A DNA stretch of 64,000 nt from JACZYA01 sp965247455 (GCA_965247455.1 CBDFHE010000003.1:3442-67441), one strand, 5' to 3'. Shown: positions 27,135-36,249, counted from the first letter of the stretch. Notes: a model not told the origin generated them from the letters alone. Numbers and translations: made by a program.

Positions 27135-28070
27135 TCAGACATTTACAATGGGGGCAGCGTTATCGTTGGTGCGGAAGGCGTAGGCCATGCGCGCGGTGGA
27201 AAAGGCCGCGCCCACGCGAGCCTTCCTATCCACGATCAGCAGCCCGCCGCGCCCCTGCGTCCGCTCCTGCAGCAGCGCCACCGCCTTCTACGCTGCGGCC
27301 TGCGGGTCGGCGTCGCAAGCGAGCAGGTCGCAGGCCGCCTTGCTTAGCACTACCTTCATAATGGCTTCTCCCGCGCCGGTGGCGGAGACGGCCCCGGCTC
27401 GGTTGTCGGCATAGCTGCCGCAGCCCACCAGGGGCGAGTCGCCCACGCGGCCGGGGAACTTGCCGGCGGTGCCGCCAGTGGAGGTGCTGGCCGCCAGGTT
27501 GCCGTGGGCATCCAGGGCGATGGCGCCCACCGTACCCATCGTCCCGCTGCCACCGCTCCCGCCCTCCGCCAGCCCCGCCGATGGTTGGGCCGGAGGCGAC
27601 TGACCGGTGGCGCGCGCTCGGTGCCAGCGCTCGGCTTCACGAGCAATCACAAATTCGGAGGGGTTGCACAGGGAGACGCCTTGCTCGACGGCAAACTGCT
27701 CCGCGCCGGCGCCCACCAGCAGCATGTGGTCGCTGCGCTCCAACACCAGCCGGGCCACGCGCACCGGGTTGCGCAGGCGCTCGACCGCCGCCACCGCGCC
27801 GGACTTCAAGGTCGCCCCATCTATTACAATGGCATCCAGTTGCGCCCGGCCGTCACGGTTCAGGTGCGAGCCCACTCCGGCGTCGAAGATCGGCACGTTT
27901 TCCAGCTCCACCGTAGCCTGCTCGCAGGCGTCCAGCGCCGTCCCGCCTTTCTCCAGCACCGCCCAGCCGCACTCCAACGCCTGCCGGACGCCCGCCCGGC
28001 AGGCCTCCACCAGCTCGTCAGGGATGTCCCACGCCCCGCCATGCACCGCCAGCGCAATTTTGTTAGACAT
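27135..28070 (-). pseudogene. Isoaspartyl peptidase/L-asparaginase (Ntn hydrolase) with in-frame TAG
   Basis: The N-terminal part (ALAVHGGAWDIPDE, then NRDGRAQLDAIVIDG) and the autocleavage site GTMGTVGAIALD, with its nucleophilic Thr, identify a type-2 asparaginase/beta-aspartyl peptidase. The frame stops at a TAG at 27288-27290, but the same frame continues with KAVALLQERTQGRRG and ARVGAAFSTARMAYAFRT to a TGA at 27135, exactly the family's C-terminal strands. Thus one nonsense codon removes about 50 residues including the end of the beta sheet. The readable part is 260 residues. Either the gene is inactivated or the base is wrong. Confidence 0.8.
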
Positions 28071-28115
28071 GCGTACCTACCGGATCGTTCACAATCTGCG
28101 CACTTCCGAGACTCT

Positions 28116-28583
28116 CTACTCCAATTCTTCGGGGTTAAAGATTTTCAACCCGCTGTCGCGGGCAAAGTTTGCTAACTGTTGATCGGCTACGCCAAATTCT
28201 ATTTCTTTCTCCCCCGACGCAAAACTGGGAACAAGCCTACACATATCGCGCAGCCAGATAGCGGCCGACAGATGAACGGCGTCGGCTCCCGTGATGGGAA
28301 AACGCTCCACTAAGTTTCGCACCGCCGTTAGAGTACCTCTGTCCAAATCCAAGACACTGAAGGAAAAAATCAACTCCTGCACAAACTTCTCTTGGGCACG
28401 ATCGTACGCCTTCCGTGGAAGGTGGCCCAGTTGGTATTTTCGTCCGAGTGCGCTCTGCACCTCGGCCTCACTCAAGATGGATGTGAAGATGCGATCTCCT
28501 TTGCGAAATCGGGCGTTGAGGGTATCACTGCCGCGCTCACGCACGTAACGCTTTACGAGCGCCGAGGCGTCCAGATAGAGCAC
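28116..28583 (-). CDS. PIN-domain toxin (VapC type)
   Basis: A 155-residue PIN ribonuclease: MLYLDASALVKRYV supplies the first acidic residue, SEAEVQSAL the Glu, and TGADAVHLSAA the conserved Asp pair, followed by the last acidic position near FGVADQQL. Such toxins cleave tRNA or rRNA sites. It starts at GTG, whose G is also the last base of the antitoxin stop TAG, so the pair is co-translated. Confidence 0.88.
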   Translation of the reverse strand: MLYLDASALVKRYVRERGSDTLNARFRKGDRIFTSILSEAEVQSALGRKYQLGHLPRKAYDRAQEKFVQELIFSFSVLDLDRGTLTAVRNLVERFPITGADAVHLSAAIWLRDMCRLVPSFASGEKEIEFGVADQQLANFARDSGLKIFNPEELE

Positions 28584-28864
28584 TAATCTCGATCCTCGAT
28601 GATGATCCGTGAGGCAGGTTTGCCTTTGGCCACCACAGGCTGGAAAGGTTTGAACGGCTTGGTACCCAAACGCAAATGGCTCTGCGCAGCTAGCTCTTGG
28701 AGTTTTTCTTCGAGTCCGGGCGCAGTTGTGTTAGTGCTTGTTATGGGCTCGACTTTCGCAATGGGTTTGCCACGGTCGGTGACCAAAATGGTTTCCCCCC
28801 TGCGCACCCGGCGCAGGTAGTACGCTTGCCGGTTCTTGAATTCGCGGCTCCCAACTTTCTTCAT
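28583..28864 (-). CDS. Phd/YefM-type antitoxin
   Basis: A 93-residue protein beginning MKKVGSREFKNRQAYYLRRV with GETILVTDRGKPIAKVEP, the classic Phd/YefM DNA-binding N-domain. The C-terminal tail (about 50-93) should wrap the PIN toxin. It lies directly upstream of the toxin and would repress their shared promoter. Confidence 0.88.
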   Translation of the reverse strand: MKKVGSREFKNRQAYYLRRVRRGETILVTDRGKPIAKVEPITSTNTTAPGLEEKLQELAAQSHLRLGTKPFKPFQPVVAKGKPASRIIIEDRD

Positions 28865-28920
28865 GTAGCTACCTCCAGCTCAATTGTAGCTACATTGGAA
28901 AAGGAAGGCAACTAACTGGG

Positions 28921-29051
28921 CGGTAGTGTCCTCATTTGAGCGATTCCGAACTCGGCTCCAATTCACACCGAGCCCTGCGGCCCCCGCCGCAGGGATTCTT
29001 GTTTCCCCCAGGCAGGGGCCTGGGGGGCTCGGTGCGAAATTAAGACACTAT
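28921..29051. repeat. MITE-like palindromic element A (131 bp)
   Basis: Outer inverted repeats CGGTAGTGTC at the left and GACACTATC at the right enclose inner ones (CACCGAGCC and GGCTCGGTG) and two further hairpins (CCCTGCGGC with GCCGCAGGG; CCCCCAGGC with GCCTGGGGG). It has no coding capacity. The terminal motif is shared with elements B and C. The right end touches the stop codon of the phosphatidyltransferase gene. Confidence 0.7.
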
Positions 29052-29663
29052 CTAACTGGGTGGGCGAGCGCCCGGCAGCGTACGCCCGGCGGTGGTTTCC
29101 TGCCAGGTATAAATGATGCGGTGGATAACGGTGACGGTGGAGAGCACGGCGATCAGCCACAGCACCGGCGCCATGCGGTTGAACACACCGCCGATGATCA
29201 GCAGCACCAGCCGCTCCGGCCGTTCCATGAAGCCCACCTTGCAGGCCGGGATCAGCGACTCCGCCCGCGCCCGCGCGTAGCTCACCATGAAGGAGCCCGC
29301 CATCGCCACCGCCGCCAGCACCACATAGAAGAAACGGCCGATCATGGCGTAATAGACCAGCAGCCCCATGTAGAGAATCATGTCGGAGTAGCGGTCAACC
29401 ACGGAATCAAAGAAAGCCCCGAAGGTGCTCACCCGGCCCTGCTTGCGCGCCACTTGCCCGTCGGCCATGTCCAGAAAGCCGGCCAGGAAGACCACTCCCG
29501 CCGCCCAGCGGAACTCGCCCGCGGCAAACAGCACCGCCGCCCAGGTGGTCACGATCAGGCCGAGCAGGGTCAGGAAGTTGGGATGGAGGCCGGTGGCGGC
29601 CAGCCCGCGCACAATCTTGGTGAGCAGCCAGCGGCCTCCTTTCCCGATCAGGCGTGTGTACAT
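29052..29663 (-). CDS. CDP-alcohol phosphatidyltransferase
   Basis: A 203-residue membrane enzyme with about five or six helices and the family signature DMADGQVARKQGRVSTFG followed by AFFDSVVDR, i.e. D-x2-D-G-x2-A-R-x(n)-G-x3-D-x3-D, the metal and CDP site. It transfers a phosphatidyl group from CDP-diacylglycerol to an alcohol, making an anionic phospholipid head group (glycerol phosphate, inositol phosphate or similar). Substrate cannot be told from the sequence; the length fits PgsA-like enzymes. Confidence 0.88.
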   Translation of the reverse strand: MYTRLIGKGGRWLLTKIVRGLAATGLHPNFLTLLGLIVTTWAAVLFAAGEFRWAAGVVFLAGFLDMADGQVARKQGRVSTFGAFFDSVVDRYSDMILYMGLLVYYAMIGRFFYVVLAAVAMAGSFMVSYARARAESLIPACKVGFMERPERLVLLIIGGVFNRMAPVLWLIAVLSTVTVIHRIIYTWQETTAGRTLPGARPPS

Positions 29664-29714
29664 CGAAGAGAAGCTCCGCGCTGCGTTCCCGCGCCGGCCG
29701 GCGGCCGACCGGTT

Positions 29715-30221
29715 CTACGGGTCGTAAATGGTGAGCAGGCGCACCACCTCGAACTCGCGCGCCCCCGCCGGCGTCCGCACGTTCACCGCCTCGCCTGCTC
29801 GTTTGCCCAGCAGGGCTTTGCCGATGGGCGAGGTGGTGGAGATCAGCCCCTGGCTCACGTCCGATTCCTCCGCCGTCACCAGTTGGTAGTTCACTTCATC
29901 ATTGCTGTTCAGGTCGAGCAGCGTCACGCGGCTGCCATAGCCGATGCGGTCGCGCGGAATCTTGGCGAGATTGACGAGCGAAAGACCGGCGAGCCGCTTC
30001 CGCAACTGCTGCAACCTCATGCCCACCAGGTGTTGTCGCTCCTTGGCGTACTTGTATTCCGCGTTCTCGCTCAGGTCGCCGTGGGCGCGCGCCGTGGCGA
30101 TTTCTTTGGGCAGCTCGTAGTTCAGCTCACGATCCAGTTGCGCGATCTCCCCTTCCAGTTTGCGGCGGATTTTCTCCCCCGCGCCCGCTTGCTTGTTCCC
30201 AGACTTGGCGGCGTCAGCCAT
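29715..30221 (-). CDS. greA: Transcript cleavage factor GreA/GreB
   Basis: The 168-residue product has the N-terminal coiled coil with the acidic tip (ARAHGDLSENAEYKYAKERQ, the key DLSENAEY) and the C-terminal FKBP-like domain (SPIGKALLGKRAGEAV). It binds the secondary channel of RNA polymerase and stimulates cleavage of backtracked RNA. It is divergent from carD across a 178-bp gap. Confidence 0.92.
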   Translation of the reverse strand: MADAAKSGNKQAGAGEKIRRKLEGEIAQLDRELNYELPKEIATARAHGDLSENAEYKYAKERQHLVGMRLQQLRKRLAGLSLVNLAKIPRDRIGYGSRVTLLDLNSNDEVNYQLVTAEESDVSQGLISTTSPIGKALLGKRAGEAVNVRTPAGAREFEVVRLLTIYDP

Positions 30222-30339
30222 GGCAGAAGTCTCGCAGCGTGTGCTCTCGTGAGCTCAATCGGGCGATTATAGTCATCTGGTGCCCTGCGACGCAACTTGA
30301 GCGCGCACAAGCACTGCCCGAAAAAACCGGGATTTCAGC

Positions 30340-30368
30340 TTGACCCATTCGGGAAAGTTATCTATAAT
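30340..30368 (+). promoter_or_regulatory. Consensus sigma70 promoter of carD
   Basis: TTGACC (30340-30345), a 17-bp spacer and TATAAT (30363-30368). The start site should be near 30375, leaving a leader of about 25 nt before the ATG at 30400. Confidence 0.85.
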
Positions 30369-30399
30369 AGAAATTCTTCTTATCGCAGACGCGCGTCCC

Positions 30400-30909
30400 A
30401 TGCCTTTTAAAGTCGGCGAAAAAGTCGTTTATCCCAACCACGGGGTTGGGATGATTGATCAGATTGCGCACAGCAATCTGAACGGTCAGGCCGAAAAGTA
30501 CTACTTGGTTCGGGTCTTTACCAACGGGCTCAAGGTCACGGTGCCCTGCCTGAACGCCCACACGGTCGGCCTGCGCCGCACCATCAAGCCCGCCGAGGTT
30601 CCCCAAGTTCTCCGCCATCTGGAAAACGGCAAGGTGGACGCGCCCCGCGACTGGAAGCTGCGCTTCAAGCAGAACTCGGAAAAGATGCGCACCGGCTCCC
30701 TCTACGACGTGGCGGAAGTCATCAAGTGCCTGCTCCGCATGGGTAAGACCAAGCCGCTCAGCTTTCGGGAAAAGAAGATGCTCGACCGCGCCCGCCACCT
30801 CTTGGTTTCCGAGCTCGCCATTGTGCGCAACGTCACCGAAGAAACCGTCGTGGACTTGGTGCAGAAGGCGCTCGGCAAGTCCAATCTCAGCCTGCCCGAG
30901 CCCACCTAG
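30400..30909 (+). CDS. CarD-family RNA polymerase-binding regulator
   Basis: The 169-residue protein has the Tudor-like polymerase-interacting N-domain (FKVGEKVVYPNHGVGMIDQI) and a helical C-domain (FREKKMLDRARHLLVSELA) that contacts DNA at the upstream edge of the bubble, as in CarD/CdnL. It stabilises open complexes, usually at rRNA promoters. The ATG at 30400 is used because the conserved N-terminus begins there; it lacks a clear Shine-Dalgarno sequence. Confidence 0.93.
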   Translation: MPFKVGEKVVYPNHGVGMIDQIAHSNLNGQAEKYYLVRVFTNGLKVTVPCLNAHTVGLRRTIKPAEVPQVLRHLENGKVDAPRDWKLRFKQNSEKMRTGSLYDVAEVIKCLLRMGKTKPLSFREKKMLDRARHLLVSELAIVRNVTEETVVDLVQKALGKSNLSLPEPT

Positions 30910-30945
30910 CTGCTTCGGTTTTTCCCGCTGTATCTTGTTTTTCCT

Positions 30946-31146
30946 TTAGCCGCGTTTTCGATTCCGTGGTTTCCCCCAGCCACCCTCTTGCCGGTTGTCC
31001 GCTCGCGCTTGCACTGCCGTTACTGCCTGCGCGATGGCGCGGGCGGGGTTGTCGGGCGTGGAGAAGACCTTCAGGATTTCCAACTGCGAGCCGCGCAGGA
31101 AGACGCAGTCGGTGAAGGTGCCTCCGGTGTCAATGGCGATGCGCAT
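30946..31146 (-). pseudogene. N-terminal fragment of a hydantoinase A-like protein
   Basis: Only 66 codons remain. They begin MRIAIDTGGTFTDCVFLRG, the ATP-binding phosphate-1 motif of the HyuA/OplA (N-methylhydantoinase A, 5-oxoprolinase) family, which normally exceeds 600 residues. After about residue 50 the text is unrelated. It is a remnant left by deletion. Confidence 0.75.
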
Positions 31147-31230
31147 GGGAAGAAGACGGTTGGCGGATGAAGCTCACGGCCCCGCCATTCTAATCGAACC
31201 CGGAGGAAAGAAAACAAGGACCTGTCCCGG

Positions 31231-31459
31231 CGGTAGTGGATCTTTTTGAAAATGGGAAGCTCACGCCGAGCCCCGTGGCCTGTCCTGCCTGTCCCGAGCG
31301 TAGCCGAGGGAAGCAGAGCCGAAGGGCACCTGCCACGGGGTGCTTGCGCCGCTTTTCCACCCGGCGGCAGGTGCCTGCCTACCGCTTGCCCGCCTAGGGC
31401 GGGCAGGCAGGCCGCCGGGCTCAGCGACAAATCAAAATCGTGAAATTGACTCACTACCG
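31231..31459. repeat. MITE-like palindromic element B (229 bp)
   Basis: Terminal inverted repeats begin CGGTAGTGGATC on the left and end CACTACCG on the right. Inside are GCCGAGCCCCGTGGC paired with GCCACGGGG, a CCCGAGCGTAGCCGAGGG motif, and CCGGCGGC...GCCGCCGGGCTCAGCG. Element C (47343-47552) shares this order and most of the sequence. It contains no coding region. Confidence 0.75.
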
Positions 31460-31719
31460 GCCCGGCAGTGGGGTTTGGTTCCAGGCTCGGAAAGCGCGCC
31501 GGGCGGGAACTTCCGGCGACGAGAATCCGTAGATTTGGGTGGGTCTTGCTACCCAGTATGGGGCAGGAACGTCCAATCGGGAAACGGCATTATTGCGGGC
31601 GAAGAGGGAGTCTTGCTTGTGCGCTGGAGGATCGGGGATTCCATGCGTACGCCGGTGCGCTCCACATCCCACCGCATTTCTATGACTTATTGCCCCGGAG
31701 AAAAAAGGAGGAGTAGCAA

Positions 31720-31800
31720 ATGACTGCATCCGCTCAACTCTTGATTCGGCTTGAGGGCCTGACCAAGATGGACCCGATGGTCGCCCTTCGCTACGAGTAA
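31720..31800 (+). pseudogene. 26-codon remnant of an ADOP/MacB-type permease C-terminus
   Basis: ATG to TAA encodes 26 residues ending KMDPMVALRYE, the invariant last residues of MacB/FtsX-like permeases (compare RVDPVVALRYE at the end of 56026-56562). A strong ribosome site (AAAAAAGGAGGAG) lies just upstream, so it could still be translated. It is most simply the tail of a deleted permease gene joined to a new start. The rest of 30910-32035 holds the HyuA fragment, element B and a region without recognisable content. Confidence 0.6.
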
Positions 31801-31997
31801 GAGGTTTGCCGGAATGCGGGTGCCCCCGTACGGGGATGAACCCCTCGACAGCACTCGGGATAAATGCCGCACCCCTTCCGGACAGGGTTTTGGGTCAGGC
31901 GAGGCGTTCTGCCCCAAGACGCGGAGCAGTAGATGAAATTTCTCTGTATCCTCTGCGTCTCTGCGGTGAGTGCTGCGGTAAATTTCCCGCCATCCTT

Positions 31998-32026
31998 TTG
32001 ACCCCCTCGCGGCACTCGGCTAGAAT
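31998..32026 (+). promoter_or_regulatory. Promoter of aroC, probably giving a leaderless mRNA
   Basis: TTGACC (31998-32003), 17-bp spacer, TAGAAT (32021-32026). A start site 6-9 bases after the -10 box falls at 32032-32036, right at the ATG (32036). No Shine-Dalgarno sequence would be present. Confidence 0.7.
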
Positions 32027-32035
32027 CGTTCGACA

Positions 32036-33208
32036 ATGCTACGAGTGCAGACAGCGGGTGAATCGCACGGGCAGTGCCTGACGGCCTGGGTGTCGGGGCT
32101 GCCGCTGGGCGTGCCGGTTGCGATTGACTTCATCAACCGAGAACTCCAGCGCCGGCAGGCCGGCTACGGACGCGGCGGGCGGATGAAAATCGAGCACGAC
32201 CGCGTGCAGATTCTCTCCGGCGTCCGCCACGGCAAGACCATCGGTGCCCCCATTACTTTGCAGATTGCCAACCTGGATTGGACGCATTGGGAAGACGCCC
32301 TGCCGGTGGAGGAGAGCCCCGCGCTGGCGGAAAAGCAGCGCCCGCTGGAGCGCCCGCGCCCGGGACACGCCGACCTGGCCGGAGTGCTGAAGTTCAACCT
32401 CAAGGACGCGCGCTACATTCTGGAGCGGGCCAGCGCGCGCGAGACCGCCGCGCGCGTGGCCGCCGGGGCGGTGGCAAAGGAATTTTTGCGGACGTTTGGC
32501 ATCGAGGTTCTTAGTCACGTGGTCGCCATCGGCAGCGTGCGCTTCGAGCGGACCGCCACCTGGGAGGAGATTCAAGCCGCCTGCGCGCCAACCGACGCTG
32601 AGGTCCGCTGCGTGGGCAAGAAACTTGGGGCGGCGATGAAGCAGCTCATTGACCGGGCCATTGAGGCCCGCGATTCCCTGGGCGGCGCCTTCGAGGTAGT
32701 GGCGCACGACGTTCCGCCGGGGCTGGGCTCGCACGCGCACTGGGATGAAAAGCTGGACGGGCGGCTGGCGCAGGCGGTGCTGTCGATTCAGGCGGTGAAG
32801 GCAGTCGAAATCGGAACCGGCGTAGCAAGCGCCGCCGCCTTCGGCTCCGAAGTCCACGACGAAATCGGCTACGACTCTGGGCGCCGCCGCTTCACCCGAG
32901 CCAGCAACCACGCCGGCGGGTTGGAAGGCGGCATCACCAACGGCGAAGACGTGGCGGTGCGCGGCTACCTGAAGCCCATTTCCACCCTGCGGCGTCCGCT
33001 GCAATCGGTGGACCTGAAGACGAAGGAGACCGTGCGCGCGGCCTACGAGCGCTCCGACGTCTGCGTGGTGCCGGCCGCGGGCGTGATCGGCGAGGCGATG
33101 GTGGCGCTGGTGTTGGCCGGGGCGGTGCGGGAAAAGTTCGGCGGCGACACCCTGGAGGAAGCGCTGCGCAACTTCCACGCCTATCAAAAACAGCTAAACG
33201 AGTTTTGA
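32036..33208 (+). CDS. aroC: Chorismate synthase
   Basis: The 390-residue enzyme converts 5-enolpyruvylshikimate 3-phosphate to chorismate using reduced FMN, the last step of the shikimate pathway. It begins MLRVQTAGESHGQ (the conserved GESHG), and carries GYGRGGRM, RASARETAARVA and, late, DVCVVPAAGVIGEAM, all family signatures. Length is normal. The start is fixed by the conserved N-terminus and the promoter immediately before it. Confidence 0.97.
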   Translation: MLRVQTAGESHGQCLTAWVSGLPLGVPVAIDFINRELQRRQAGYGRGGRMKIEHDRVQILSGVRHGKTIGAPITLQIANLDWTHWEDALPVEESPALAEKQRPLERPRPGHADLAGVLKFNLKDARYILERASARETAARVAAGAVAKEFLRTFGIEVLSHVVAIGSVRFERTATWEEIQAACAPTDAEVRCVGKKLGAAMKQLIDRAIEARDSLGGAFEVVAHDVPPGLGSHAHWDEKLDGRLAQAVLSIQAVKAVEIGTGVASAAAFGSEVHDEIGYDSGRRRFTRASNHAGGLEGGITNGEDVAVRGYLKPISTLRRPLQSVDLKTKETVRAAYERSDVCVVPAAGVIGEAMVALVLAGAVREKFGGDTLEEALRNFHAYQKQLNEF

Positions 33209-33226
33209 AACCACCGATGCACACGG

Positions 33227-33631
33227 ATGCACACGGTCAAGACAAAGGGCGAATCGAACAGAGCATCACTCTTGGAGAAAGAACTGACCGAGAAAATCCT
33301 TGGCGCTGCTTTCAAAGTACAGAACACGCTCGGCAGTGGCTTCTTGGAGAAAGTCTATGAGAACGCGATGGTGGTTGAGCTGAGCCGGATGGGCGTCCCG
33401 GTTGAACAACAGAAACCGCTTCAAGTCCGATATGAGGGAACACTCGTTGGGGACTATCAAGCAGATTTGGTTGTTGACGGTCGGGTTATCGTGGAACTCA
33501 AGACGGCGAGTAAACTCGACTCAATCCATGAGGCTCAGTTGCTGAATTATCTGAAGGCAACCCGTGTTCGTGTCGGGCTTCTGTTCAACTTTGGCTGCCC
33601 AAGACTACAATACCGGCGTTTCGTCGTTTAA
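33227..33631 (+). CDS. GxxExxY-family protein
   Basis: A 134-residue protein of the small GxxExxY family, related to PD-(D/E)xK nuclease folds. The naming motif appears as GFLEKVYENAM, followed by the core strands DYQADLVVDGRVIVELKT with the D...ExK arrangement. These proteins are common and scattered in accessory DNA; function is unknown. A short repeat (gatgcacacg, twice) precedes the ATG. Confidence 0.75.
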   Translation: MHTVKTKGESNRASLLEKELTEKILGAAFKVQNTLGSGFLEKVYENAMVVELSRMGVPVEQQKPLQVRYEGTLVGDYQADLVVDGRVIVELKTASKLDSIHEAQLLNYLKATRVRVGLLFNFGCPRLQYRRFVV

Positions 33632-33716
33632 TGTGGTTTAGAGGTAATAGCAGTATATCTGTGTGTATCCGTGTGAATCTGCTTGCCCTGAGCCTGTCGA
33701 ACGGGTGGTTCCTAAA

Positions 33717-34226
33717 ATGATTTATCCCATCGTCAAATACGGTGCGGCGGTGCTGGAGCAGGAAGCGGCGCTGGTGACCGTGTTTGATCGGGAACTGGCC
33801 CAGTTGGTCGAGGACATGTTCGAGTCCATGTACGCCGCGCGCGGCGTGGGGTTAGCGGCGCCGCAGATCGGCCTCTCCAAGCAACTGGCGGTGATTGACG
33901 TCACCAACGGGGAAGACCCCAAAGCCCGCCAGGTGATCGCCAACCCGCAGATCATCTCCAGCCAAGGGAAGCAGAGGGAGGAGGAAGGCTGCTTGAGTCT
34001 CCCCGGCTACAACGCTGAGGTTACGCGCCCGGCGCGGGTCACAGTGCGGGCGCAAGACGCCACCGGTAAGGAGGTCACGCTGACCGGCGACGGATTGTTG
34101 GCGCGCGCCTTTTGCCACGAGATCGACCACCTGCGCGGGCGGCTGTTCATTGCGTGTCTCTCGGTGCTCAAGCGCGACATGATTCGCCGCAAGATTCGCA
34201 AGCAGATCAAGGCCGGCGACTGGTAG
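33717..34226 (+). CDS. def: Peptide deformylase
   Basis: The 169-residue metalloenzyme removes the formyl group from nascent proteins. All three motifs are present: GVGLAAPQIG, EEGCLSLPG (metal Cys) and CHEIDHLRG (metal His pair and catalytic Glu). The ATG at 33717 (MIYPIVKYG) is preferred to an upstream in-frame start that would translate a dispersed TGCCCTGAGCCTGTCGAACG repeat. It sits 45 bp before fmt, the enzyme that adds the formyl group. Confidence 0.95.
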   Translation: MIYPIVKYGAAVLEQEAALVTVFDRELAQLVEDMFESMYAARGVGLAAPQIGLSKQLAVIDVTNGEDPKARQVIANPQIISSQGKQREEEGCLSLPGYNAEVTRPARVTVRAQDATGKEVTLTGDGLLARAFCHEIDHLRGRLFIACLSVLKRDMIRRKIRKQIKAGDW

Positions 34227-34271
34227 CCGGTTCACCCGAATCGGGTTCACAACCTCGCCGCAGGGTGCACG

Positions 34272-35234
34272 ATGAAAGTCCTTTTCTGTGGAACACCGGA
34301 GTTTGCCGTGCCCACGCTCGAGGCTATTCACGGCGCGGGGCACTCCCTCCTTGCCGTGGTGACCCAACCCGACCGGCCCCGCGGGCGGGGAATGAAATTG
34401 GCGGCACCGCCGGTAAAAGCGGCGGCGGAGAAACTTGGCCTCACGGTCGAGCAGCCGGAAAAACTGCGCGGCCAAGCGGGGCAAAAGCTGCTGCAAAGCT
34501 ACCGCCCGGAGGTGGTGGTGATTGTCGGCTACGGGCAGATTATTCCCGCCGATCTGTTGACCTTGCCGCCGCAGGGTTGGATCAACTTGCACGCGTCCTT
34601 GCTGCCCAAGTATCGCGGCGCCGCCCCGGTGCAGTGGGCGCTCATCCGCGGGGAAACCCGGACCGGCGTGACCACCATGCAGATTGACCAGGGCATGGAC
34701 ACCGGCCCGGTCTTACTCCAACAGGAAGTTTCCATCGGCCCCGAAGACACCAGCGTGACGCTGGCAGAGCGGCTGGCAGGGATGGGCGCAGACCTGATGC
34801 TGCGCACGCTGGCCGGGCTTGCGCAAGGCAGCCTGGCGCCGCGCCCGCAGGATCACTCCCAGGCTTCCAAGGCTCCGCTGCTCAAGAAAGAAGACGGTCG
34901 GGTGAGTTGGTCCTGGACGGCGGAGGAGATTTACAACCGCATCCGCGGCCTGCTGCCCTGGCCCGGCGCCTACACCGGTTTTCGTGGGCAGGTGTTGCGC
35001 TTGTGGTGGGCGCGGCCGGTGGCGGCGCCGGCGGGCGTGGTCACCACACCCGCGCCGGGAACCTTGCTGGTGGAAAAGCACGAGTTGTATGTGGCGTGTT
35101 CTCCCGATGCGACGGGGGAGGGAACCTGGCTCCGCCTGAAAGAAGTCCAGTTGGCGGGTCGCAAGCGCGTGGCGGCGGCGGACTTCATCAACGGCCTGCA
35201 CGTGAAGAGCGGGGAAAAGCTAGAAACCACCTAG
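34272..35234 (+). CDS. fmt: Methionyl-tRNA formyltransferase
   Basis: The 320-residue enzyme formylates initiator Met-tRNA. It shows the formyltransferase fold with FCGTPEFAVPTLEAI, the HASLLPKYRGAAPVQWA signature with catalytic Asn and His just before it (INLHASLLPKYRG), TGVTTMQIDQGMDTG, and the OB-like C-domain. Its last 25 codons and the following 130 bp recur at 41915-42123. Confidence 0.96.
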   Translation: MKVLFCGTPEFAVPTLEAIHGAGHSLLAVVTQPDRPRGRGMKLAAPPVKAAAEKLGLTVEQPEKLRGQAGQKLLQSYRPEVVVIVGYGQIIPADLLTLPPQGWINLHASLLPKYRGAAPVQWALIRGETRTGVTTMQIDQGMDTGPVLLQQEVSIGPEDTSVTLAERLAGMGADLMLRTLAGLAQGSLAPRPQDHSQASKAPLLKKEDGRVSWSWTAEEIYNRIRGLLPWPGAYTGFRGQVLRLWWARPVAAPAGVVTTPAPGTLLVEKHELYVACSPDATGEGTWLRLKEVQLAGRKRVAAADFINGLHVKSGEKLETT

Positions 35235-35368
35235 CGCCACAATAACGGCTTCTGGGTTCGGCAACCAGAGGCCCTTCCTGCTGTCTCGAAAACCTTGAGT
35301 TAACCGCGCCCCCAATTGTTTGATAGAGCGCTGCTTGGGTACCCCAACTCCAGTGTGTGAAAACCACA
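35160..35368 (+). repeat. Direct repeat of the fmt 3' end, left copy
   Basis: 209 bp, collinear without gaps with 41915-42123 (offset 6,755) and differing at about 10 positions. It covers the fmt tail codons, the stop and a downstream hairpin (GGCTTCTGG 35247-35255 with CCAGAGGCC 35265-35273). A degenerate second hairpin unit (acctctggtttgggcaatca) lies just beyond, near 35383. The remaining sequence to 35642 shows no gene or known RNA motif. Confidence 0.9.
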
Positions 35369-36249
35369 ACGTTCCGGCACAGACCTCTGGTTTGGGCAAT
35401 CAGAGATCATCCTGTCCCGGCTTAGTGCAACCAAGTGTAGTTACCGGCTACATCCTTGCATCTTTTTGACCTTACAGAGTCTGGCGGCTGCGGCCGACTC
35501 CCAGGAGGGGTACATAAGTTGTTGATCCATCGAAGCTTATTCTTTCGGAAAAAAGAGCCTAAAGTCCAGAGTTGGAAGGCCAAATGCTGCGAACATCACA
35601 TAGGGGAGGGGTTTATCTTCACTCTAGAATTGGAGGGCATCTATGAAACGGATAGTTTTTCTGTTGGTTGTGTCGTTGTTCGCTTTGCCTGCAACAGATA
35701 GTTTCGCAAAAACAAAACTCACCAAGGCCAAGACAAAAGCGCAGCGCTTGGTGGACAAACAATTGGACCGCATCACCGCCGGGAGTACCCACGTGAATGA
35801 GGCTTCGGACGCGAGCGGGGGCGCCATCGTCGGAAACTCCTCTACGGCAAGCATCAAGAAGACGGGGAACGTAGAACTGGACGGTGGAGCCCAGCAAGAT
35901 GCCCGGGCCCTCAACTTGGTGAACGCAGCCGAGAGCGGCGTGGCCAATGGCGTCAACGTGTGGGACGGGCGCCTGGACAGCCAAACCGCAGAAACCGAAC
36001 TCAACGTCAATCAGGAAAACCTCATCCTTCAGAACCAAGCTCGCTCGGCCAGTGTGCCGGAGTATGTGCGGCCTGAAGCCAATGTGGATGAGACGTTCAA
36101 TTCAACGCGGGACACAACCAATACAGGAAGTGTCAACACTCTCATCGCGATTCTCGGCCAAGAAATCCGAGCCGGGAAGGGCTTCGCGGGAGCGGGGTCG
36201 ATCGGCCTGGACATTGATGGCGGGAGCATCGAGGTCACGAACGACTTAA

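Noticed and set aside
28116..28864. Toxin-antitoxin pair as a novel defence system
   Set aside because: It is an ordinary Phd/PIN (VapBC-type) module with standard motifs and order.
30340..30399. Upstream in-frame start for carD
   Set aside because: It would place translation inside the consensus promoter; the ATG at 30400 matches the family N-terminus.
33227..35234. Tandem short repeats gatgcacacg before the GxxExxY gene as a CRISPR or VNTR
   Set aside because: Only two units with no spacer pattern. No CRISPR array was seen anywhere in the window.
35235..35642. Possible riboswitch upstream of the amyloid-like cluster
   Set aside because: Hairpins are present but the conserved cores of the cyclic di-GMP riboswitch classes could not be found by eye.
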